Source: Leptospiraceae bacterium (GTDB taxonomy: Bacteria > Spirochaetota > Leptospiria > Turneriellales > Turneriellaceae). Taken from it: a stretch of 13,285 bases of DNA. Below are positions 7,941-13,285 of the stretch, in pieces. The DNA is taken from NCBI GenBank assembly GCA_016788945.1, contig JAEUSA010000016.1, forward strand, positions 1 through 13,285. The letters are read 5' to 3'. The position numbers and the translations under genes were made by a program. The stretch's first letter is position 1, and every line of letters starts with the position of its first letter. Under the pieces are notes generated by a model. The model saw only the letters and a program-made list of their open reading frames with translations. It did not search any database and was not told the origin of the DNA.

Positions 7941-10900
7941 TTACCAGACACCCGGACCCGATTCGGTGCAGAGTTGTTGCCATCCGAAAGTTGTCCAACC
8001 ATTGGAATAGGTCGAGCGGTCGCCGCAGCCCATCACCACAGACATGTCGGTAAACGTGGTGACGTTGCTGTTAACGAGGTTAACGAGCGTCTGCGTTGAC
8101 GCTGAACCCACATTGTTGAGGATTGCTCCGGCGATGTGCTGAGTTCCCAAGCCGGGCCAATCCAGAACGTATACCCCGGCAACCTGATTGCCATTGGCCA
8201 GACCGTCATTGCCCATGTCTGCAGGGCCACCTACACCAAGAGAAGCATTATACCAAGCCATTGACGAAGTTGCTACGGGGGTAACACCATGGTGGAGCAA
8301 ACGCACCAGTGCTTCGCGGGCCGAGATACCACCCGCATTCAGGTCTGCTGTCGAAAGATTGATGGCAATTCCTTGGCCGGTAGAATCGCGATCGACCAAC
8401 TGAACAAGCTGCGCCGCATTAACCGAAGCGTCTGATACACTCATCGAGGTCACGATGCCGCCGGTAACCTGATTTACCAGCGCTGAAGCGCCATCACCGT
8501 GCGCCGCATAGGTCGCGCCATTCAAGTACACCGCAAGGGCGCCCGTACAACCCGAACCACCCGTGACAACGTTGACAGCCGTCACTACGCCACCGACTAC
8601 CGTCGCATTCGCGGTCGGCGCCGTTGTACAGCCCATAACCGTTACGCTGGCTGACGCGCCATACCCTGCCCCGCCGTTCACAACCGTGTACCCTGTGACG
8701 CTACCTGCGGCCACAGTGGCTGTCACGCGCGCAGTCGCTTTCACATCTCCAATGATTACTTTAGCGCCCGAGCTGCAGCCGGTGCCGGCCGCGGTCACGT
8801 TGATATCAGTTACGCGACTACCGGTCATCACAGCGACCGCTGTTGGTTCGGTGGTACATCCGACCACCTGAATCGACGGAGCACCTGCATAACCGCAACC
8901 CGATTGTACAATCTTCAGACCACCGGCCGCGCTGCCGAGCCCGACGGCAATATTACCACCCGACACGTAGGCCACCGCTGCCGCGCGCCCGCCAATCTTC
9001 ACGATGCGACCAGAAGCATAATTCGCGCCGCCCGTAAGAGCACTGCACCCGGTTACTGCACCGCCGGCAGCCGTCACTGTACATAAGGCGCCGCTGCCCC
9101 CGGCACCAACCAGCGGACAAACATCGCCATTGGTGTAGCCCGTACCGCCAATCACCGAAGAAAGACCCAACGCCGGGGTTGTATTGATTGCACCTGTCAC
9201 AGCGGCGGTAGCTGTACCCGGATATGCGCCCGCAATTGCGAATTGGAATGAGGTATTGTATGTTGCCGGCGTACCCGAATTCAGAACGGTAATGGTTCCG
9301 ACACCATTCGAGTATGCCTCGCCGGTAGGTGCGACTGTGCATCCGCCACCCGCGAACGTCAGAGGAATCGGATTCGTTGTGTAGCCGGTTCCACTATTGA
9401 GAATATTCAAGCGTATCACCTGTCCACCAGACATATACGGGACAATGACGGCGCTCGAGCCACCGCCGCCCACTGTCACTGTCGGCACCCCACTGCAACC
9501 ACTGCCTGCACCCGTGATATTGGTGCCGGTAATGCCGTTGACGACGGCAACATTGAGTCGGCCTTGCACTCCACCACCTAACGCGATAAGCGAGCCGTCG
9601 GTAAAACCGCCACCACCGTGCATCGAGAGTGAAGCGATTAGGTTCGCCATTTGCGCAGAACCTACCCCCGAATTGGTGTTCACAACATTGCCGGTGCGGC
9701 TGTAAGGGGCGATCAGCTGTGCAACCATGTCATGGTCACCAGCCGGAATCGTGAGCACGGTATCCATCTCCGACGCATCACCAAGTGAATCCATCATATG
9801 CACTAACTTGTATACATCGACGCGGGGCGTCGTATTGAGTAAAGAAATGAGGTCGGTAATAGTTGCATTGTTGTTGCGTGTTGCATCAACCGTAGCGTTC
9901 ATCACGCCGACGAGGTTCGATGAACGACCAATGCCGTTGATCAGCAGCCCGAGTTTCTGTCCGTCGGTCACACCGTTAATGAGAGTCACCACGGTTGTGG
10001 GTGAGCCGACAATGTGATTGATTACGTTAACCATCTTGCCAAGGCCCGTTGCACCCGTAGCACCCGCCACAGCCGAAGAAGGAAAACCCCGATACTCATT
10101 GGTTCCAGCGTTATAGCGACAGCTTCCCGAACGCGCCGTGGCGGTGGCACCGGCACCGCCGCCACCGGCAAAGTTAATCGTCACAGCGGCAGGCGGCGCG
10201 GCGTAACCATTGCCTGCGTTGAGAATAATGACGTCCTTCACCTGCCCAACGGTCGCTGCAAAATTCACGGCGTCTGTCTCGATGACGGCTTTACCCGTAG
10301 CACCGGCACCGCCGACAAAACTTACAGTGGGAGGACTAGTGTACCCCGCACCCGCCCCGGTAATCGTTGTCGATACAACGCCAAAATTTTCACCCCAGCA
10401 ATCAGCGCCGTTGATCTGATTCACGAGGTTTGCGACGTTTACGGTACTGGCAATTTGCAGACCCGCGATAATTTGTGTCATATTAGACATACTGACTTTT
10501 CGTACCAAAAAGCGCATGTCTTCGATTTCAGTAATCTGGCCAGTTAGGTTGGTGAGCTTTTGCCCGGCAGCCGTAAGGTCCGTAACGGCGGCATCGTTGA
10601 GTTTCGACCCATCAGCAGCCAGATTTATGAGGCCACGATTGTCGCAGGTCTCCGGAGTCGCGTCAGCAGGGGTGACTCCGTCCACTTGGTCTGCAACGGC
10701 AGTGTAGCACGCAAGCTGCAACACATCGAGCGTATTGCCCATGTATTCCACGAGGTATTTAACCTTGTTGCGCTTAGCCGGGTTAGCGGCGAGAGGTACC
10801 AGAGCGACATTATCTATGAGGTACGCTGCAGTAATTAATTCATTGTTTGTCGTATTCGGCGCATTGTGGGCTGCAACACTGTTCAGGTTATTCAGCATTA

Positions 10901-12263
10901 CCAAAAGGTTGTCGAGGCCGCGATTCGGGCATGAATAAACCGAGTTGTGGTTAATATCGTAACCGTCTTCGATATAATAAACGAGGTCCATCATGCGGTT
11001 CACATTCGTGATGAGATTAATGAGGGTGGCGAGTTTCGTATTCCATACCGCATTACCACCGTTGGGATTCACATAGTATTGCAATGCCTGTTCGGCCGCC
11101 GTACCCGGGAACGTCGCAGCAGTGCAGGCAATCGGCGCTGAATGTTCGAGGACAACTTTCAACCGGTCGATGTAATACCTGATTTGCGCATCATCCTGAC
11201 CGGTATTAAAACGGGCGGTGCGGTACCCGTTGACGAGCGTTCCCATTTTAGAAGTGTCGGTGACCTGAGCCATGATGCTGGTCAGATTTTGCAGCCCTTG
11301 AAACTGGTTATTTGCCGCAATATCAGCCCACAGATCGCCGGCGGCAGCATACGTTGTCAGCACGTTAGCCACGTCGACATAAACGCAATTTGAAGTCGTC
11401 GATGCAACACCCGGACAGGCATTCTGATCAAATGAATTAAGCAAGAAAACCATATCGCGTCCGTCGAGCGTCAGGTTCATCAGGTTGTAGAGCTTCGGTG
11501 GACCAATGAGCGGATCAGAAGACAAATTGGGATCACCGGCAGTCGGTGTGTCAAACCCGACGACAACATAGGCCAATTTCATCAGGAATGAATAATGCGA
11601 TACCGTCGCGTCGTAAGGCAAATTGTTACCAGAATTTATGGCACCACTCGTGGTCGAGGGGCACAAAGCCTGATTCGCATCCAAAAAGCCCGAAGCATTC
11701 GATGCGCAGTTCAGCGTGGTGTATGAATGATTCACCGTATCAATCAGCGTCTGCAGACCATTGCTATTGGCGCCATTGAGCAACTGTACCATGATATTGG
11801 GTAGATGAAAATGATTCCATTTACAGTAGTTGAGGCCGTCGTTGGGCGTGTTTAGCGGTACTGTGGCATTAAATGTGTACTGCGCAACGACGGGCACGTT
11901 GTTGGCCCGCGTACATCCGACGCGTTTGATCGCCAGAATCAGTTCGAGTGTCGTCGTCGCGCTAATGCCTTTAACCAAACGAATCAGCTTGTCTTCGTTT
12001 ACCTTCGACAGAATATAGAGCAGGTCACCAACCGGAAGCCCCGGAAGCGTCGGGTCGTTGGGATCTTTGAGCAGAATATTAATTTCTTGTTCGCCTACTT
12101 GCCGCGCGAATTTACCCAAAACTTCGTTTTGCTGCTGCGTTAGCTTTACCTGCTCGGGTGGTGTCGCACGGCCGAGACAGTGGCTTGAGAAAATAACCAG
12201 GATCAATACCATAAGGCTCCGCCTTATGGTATTGATCCTATAACTAATTTTCGAGGTCCACAT
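7941..12263 (-). CDS. Giant exported repeat protein (about 1440 aa): helical repeats interrupted by Gly-rich 38-residue beta repeats
   Basis: No characterised family recognised. I start it at ATG 12263 because TGATG fuses it to the upstream stop and because it yields a good signal peptide: charged MWTSKISYRINTIRRS, then hydrophobic LMVLILVIFSSHC with Cys29 as a possible lipidation site (His at -1 is atypical). The frame stays open upstream to 12356 but overlaps the preceding gene. Layout by residue: 39-624 short helical Leu/Asn repeats; 627-712 first Gly-rich beta block; 739-899 more helical repeats of about 13 residues (VVTLINGVTDGQ, KLGLLINGIGRSS); 909-1277 second beta block with GxGY/C motifs; 1281-1409 helical remnants; then a Trp-rich end finishing GPGVW. 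Apart from Cys29 there are 24 cysteines, often in close pairs, as expected for disulfides outside the cytoplasm. The beta repeats resemble Gly-rich GxGY..P.V repeats known from phage tail and surface proteins. A surface adhesin or structural role is a guess. Confidence 0.85.
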   Translation of the reverse strand: MWTSKISYRINTIRRSLMVLILVIFSSHCLGRATPPEQVKLTQQQNEVLGKFARQVGEQEINILLKDPNDPTLPGLPVGDLLYILSKVNEDKLIRLVKGISATTTLELILAIKRVGCTRANNVPVVAQYTFNATVPLNTPNDGLNYCKWNHFHLPNIMVQLLNGANSNGLQTLIDTVNHSYTTLNCASNASGFLDANQALCPSTTSGAINSGNNLPYDATVSHYSFLMKLAYVVVGFDTPTAGDPNLSSDPLIGPPKLYNLMNLTLDGRDMVFLLNSFDQNACPGVASTTSNCVYVDVANVLTTYAAAGDLWADIAANNQFQGLQNLTSIMAQVTDTSKMGTLVNGYRTARFNTGQDDAQIRYYIDRLKVVLEHSAPIACTAATFPGTAAEQALQYYVNPNGGNAVWNTKLATLINLITNVNRMMDLVYYIEDGYDINHNSVYSCPNRGLDNLLVMLNNLNSVAAHNAPNTTNNELITAAYLIDNVALVPLAANPAKRNKVKYLVEYMGNTLDVLQLACYTAVADQVDGVTPADATPETCDNRGLINLAADGSKLNDAAVTDLTAAGQKLTNLTGQITEIEDMRFLVRKVSMSNMTQIIAGLQIASTVNVANLVNQINGADCWGENFGVVSTTITGAGAGYTSPPTVSFVGGAGATGKAVIETDAVNFAATVGQVKDVIILNAGNGYAAPPAAVTINFAGGGGAGATATARSGSCRYNAGTNEYRGFPSSAVAGATGATGLGKMVNVINHIVGSPTTVVTLINGVTDGQKLGLLINGIGRSSNLVGVMNATVDATRNNNATITDLISLLNTTPRVDVYKLVHMMDSLGDASEMDTVLTIPAGDHDMVAQLIAPYSRTGNVVNTNSGVGSAQMANLIASLSMHGGGGFTDGSLIALGGGVQGRLNVAVVNGITGTNITGAGSGCSGVPTVTVGGGGSSAVIVPYMSGGQVIRLNILNSGTGYTTNPIPLTFAGGGCTVAPTGEAYSNGVGTITVLNSGTPATYNTSFQFAIAGAYPGTATAAVTGAINTTPALGLSSVIGGTGYTNGDVCPLVGAGGSGALCTVTAAGGAVTGCSALTGGANYASGRIVKIGGRAAAVAYVSGGNIAVGLGSAAGGLKIVQSGCGYAGAPSIQVVGCTTEPTAVAVMTGSRVTDINVTAAGTGCSSGAKVIIGDVKATARVTATVAAGSVTGYTVVNGGAGYGASASVTVMGCTTAPTANATVVGGVVTAVNVVTGGSGCTGALAVYLNGATYAAHGDGASALVNQVTGGIVTSMSVSDASVNAAQLVQLVDRDSTGQGIAINLSTADLNAGGISAREALVRLLHHGVTPVATSSMAWYNASLGVGGPADMGNDGLANGNQVAGVYVLDWPGLGTQHIAGAILNNVGSASTQTLVNLVNSNVTTFTDMSVVMGCGDRSTYSNGWTTFGWQQLCTESGPGVW
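8433..9539 (-). repeat. Second Gly-rich beta-repeat block, core period 38 residues (114 bp)
   Basis: Within the giant protein, the motif [GS]xG[Y/C] recurs with its last residue at C923, Y961, Y1043, Y1082, Y1125, C1163, Y1201 and C1239. The intervals are 38, 82, 39, 43, 38, 38 and 38. In the last four copies Tyr and Cys alternate, and GCTTEPTA and GCTTAPTA (C1136, C1212) recur 76 residues apart, so the higher-order unit is two 38-residue repeats. The DNA of the copies has diverged while the protein pattern holds, which points to old repeats under selection rather than recent slippage. Confidence 0.8.
10128..10385 (-). repeat. First Gly-rich beta-repeat block (two copies)
   Basis: Residues 627-712 of the giant protein contain two copies of the Gly-rich unit, GAGAGYTSPPTVSF and NAGNGYAAPPAAVTINF, with the key tyrosines at 641 and 687 (46 apart), each followed by a GGxGATxxA stretch. 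The block is flanked on both sides by helical Leu/Asn repeats and separated by about 200 residues from the larger second block, so it appears as an insertion within the helical array. Confidence 0.75.
12199..12239 (-). repeat. Perfect 19-bp inverted repeat with 3-nt loop inside the signal-peptide codons of the giant protein
   Basis: The arms AGGATCAATACCATAAGGC (12199-12217) and GCCTTATGGTATTGATCCT (12221-12239) are exact reverse complements around TCC. The repeat begins 24 nt after the ATG at 12263 and encodes RINTIRRSLMVLIL; a second in-frame ATG at 12212 lies in its 3' arm on the mRNA. Such a long, perfect, short-loop palindrome is not needed to encode a signal peptide. It would form a very stable mRNA hairpin next to the initiation region. 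It could control translation or have arisen by template switching during replication. Confidence 0.85.
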
Positions 12264-13285
12264 CAGAACAACCCCGCTGTATAACCCAAAAACACGACAA
12301 ACCCGCTCTGCGACAGCTTCGCGGTGCGGCTTTTGACGAGAAAATCTTCGCTCCAAGTAACGGCAAAATTGCCATTGGCATCCTTTTTCGTTTCAGTGAG
12401 AGATCCCCGCCTGTTGAGCGTCACGTTATATTCCTGAATCTGATAGCCCACGCGCAGGTCAATATAATGCCCCCCACTGATATGGAATTGAAAACCTATA
12501 GCGGGCATCACACGAAAACCAAAATCGTTGATTATACTCTCCTGCAAGTTGGCCTCAACGTTATAAGTGACGCTATTACCTGATTCCACCGCAGAGGTCG
12601 GCTGTGCCAATAAAGTGTACTTTCGTTTACCATAAATGATCGATAGACCCACTTCGACCCCGAGGTATGGCATGATGCGGCGGTCAAAAATACCGCGCTC
12701 GTACCAATAAAAAAAGCTCATCCCGGGGGCAACGCTCAGCAAATTCTCGTCAACCTGTACCGAGCCTCCGTAAGTACGCGTCGGCGTAATCGCATTGGGG
12801 TCATAATACGAAAAAGGGCCTGCGATGGTCTGCGTCGTATTCTTGTATAGCGGAGCCATATAGGCATGAAAACCGATACGCAGAAACTTCTTGTCTTTCG
12901 CCCACTTTGCATCGCGCAAGCCGGGCAACTGGTCGATGTTGACACCCAGCAAACCCTCAATACCCACGAGATAATTCATGGTACTGTTGGCAGAAAGCGG
13001 CACTGATTGATTCGTTGAATTGTTGGATTGACTTGCCTGACGAAAGATGTCTTGTTCAATCGCAGTCTTCCGGGTTTCTGCCCAATCACCAGTTTCTTTA
13101 TTGAACAATAAGCCGCCACGCCAGGTCAGTTCACCGAGATAAAAATATTTCTTACGAATTTGCGCGAGCGCTCCATCGACCTTGGGCATCTTGCCAATCG
13201 TCGCTCCCTGCCCCGGCGCAGGAAAATCCATCGGACCGGAATTTTCTGCACCGGCACCAAGCACCGGCGACGGCGCCGACGGCTT
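12263..13285 (-). CDS. Predicted outer-membrane beta-barrel protein, C-terminal part (runs off the right edge)
   Basis: Family not recognised. The frame is open to the window edge (341 codons). A GTG at 13264 could be read as a start, but the codons before it continue in frame (KPSAPSP) and no signal peptide follows it, so the true N-terminus most likely lies outside the window. The first visible part is rich in Pro, Ala and Gly (KPSAPSPVLGAGAEN), a linker-like region. The remainder shows alternating beta strands with barrel character: YFYLGELTWRGGLLF, FLRIGFHAYMAPLY, LLSVAPGMSFFYWY, MPYLGVEVGLSIIYG, FGFRVMPAIGFQFHI, YIDLRVGYQIQEYNVTL and a final SGFVVFLGYTAGLF ending in Phe, typical of outer-membrane barrels recognised by the BAM machinery. 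Its TGA shares one base with the ATG of the giant repeat protein (TGATG), so the two are translationally coupled and probably act in the same place. Confidence 0.72.
   Translation of the reverse strand, partial: KPSAPSPVLGAGAENSGPMDFPAPGQGATIGKMPKVDGALAQIRKKYFYLGELTWRGGLLFNKETGDWAETRKTAIEQDIFRQASQSNNSTNQSVPLSANSTMNYLVGIEGLLGVNIDQLPGLRDAKWAKDKKFLRIGFHAYMAPLYKNTTQTIAGPFSYYDPNAITPTRTYGGSVQVDENLLSVAPGMSFFYWYERGIFDRRIMPYLGVEVGLSIIYGKRKYTLLAQPTSAVESGNSVTYNVEANLQESIINDFGFRVMPAIGFQFHISGGHYIDLRVGYQIQEYNVTLNRRGSLTETKKDANGNFAVTWSEDFLVKSRTAKLSQSGFVVFLGYTAGLF

Noticed and set aside
8563..8871. Plus-strand open frame rich in Val, Thr, Ala and Pro opposite the beta repeats
   Set aside because: Its repetitive composition is simply the reverse complement of the Gly/Ala/Val-rich repeat codons.
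8433..9539. CRISPR array or recent tandem DNA repeat
   Set aside because: The periodicity is at the protein level (38 residues) and lies in a continuous reading frame. The DNA copies are diverged and there are no uniform repeats with unique spacers.
12199..12239. Rho-independent terminator or insertion-sequence end
   Set aside because: There is no U-tract on the transcribed strand. The palindrome is in-frame within a long coding region, and no transposase or target duplication is visible.
7941..12263. Prophage tail fibre, suggested by the GxGY-type repeats
   Set aside because: No other phage genes are nearby, the protein has an export signal with a putative lipid-anchor Cys, and it is coupled to a barrel-type protein.
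12264..12356. N-terminal extension of the giant protein (31 more residues in frame)
   Set aside because: It overlaps the barrel gene by 93 bp, puts a charged non-signal stretch before the signal peptide, and ignores the TGATG coupling at 12263.

Overview
Every gene I can support in this window lies on the minus strand, so transcription runs from high to low coordinates. The gene content suggests a diderm bacterium with many exported and outer-membrane proteins, and I favour a spirochaete of the Leptospirales (Turneriella/Leptonema-like). The reasons are moderate GC, several short signal peptides ending in a relaxed Asn-Cys or His-Cys lipobox, barrel-like proteins paired with lipoproteins, a PilZ-like protein and an LtaS-like sulfatase-fold enzyme. 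This placement is inference; no single marker proves it.

Layout in transcription order. (1) Positions 13285 to 7941 hold two genes coupled by a TGATG stop/start overlap. The first is the C-terminal part of a predicted outer-membrane beta-barrel protein, running off the right edge. The second is a very large (about 1440 aa) exported, cysteine-rich protein. It is built from short helical Leu/Asn repeats interrupted by two blocks of Gly-rich beta-type repeats with a core period of exactly 38 residues. A perfect 19-bp inverted repeat sits inside its signal-peptide codons. (2) Positions 7878 to 6001 encode an LTA-synthase/sulfatase-family membrane enzyme. (3) Positions 5970 to 5017 encode malate dehydrogenase. 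Its start codon is embedded in a perfect 33-bp palindrome that begins directly after the preceding stop codon. An imperfect hairpin follows its own stop. (4) Positions 4917 to 2877 form an overlapping three-gene operon: a predicted outer-membrane protein and two small putative lipoproteins. (5) Positions 2833 to 2360 encode a PilZ-like protein with a Lys/Ala/Pro-rich histone-H1-like tail. (6) Positions 2294 to 1 hold gatA (amidotransferase subunit A) followed 3 bp later by hisS (histidyl-tRNA synthetase), which runs off the left edge.

The translation genes (gatA, hisS) and mdh are ordinary housekeeping genes. The rest is cell-envelope material. The most unusual part is the 12.3-13.3 kb barrel protein with the coupled repeat protein. 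They may work together at the cell surface, but that is inferred only from coupling, export signals and repeat architecture. No RNA gene, CRISPR array, transposase or phage gene was seen. No stretch longer than about 100 bases lacks a gene.
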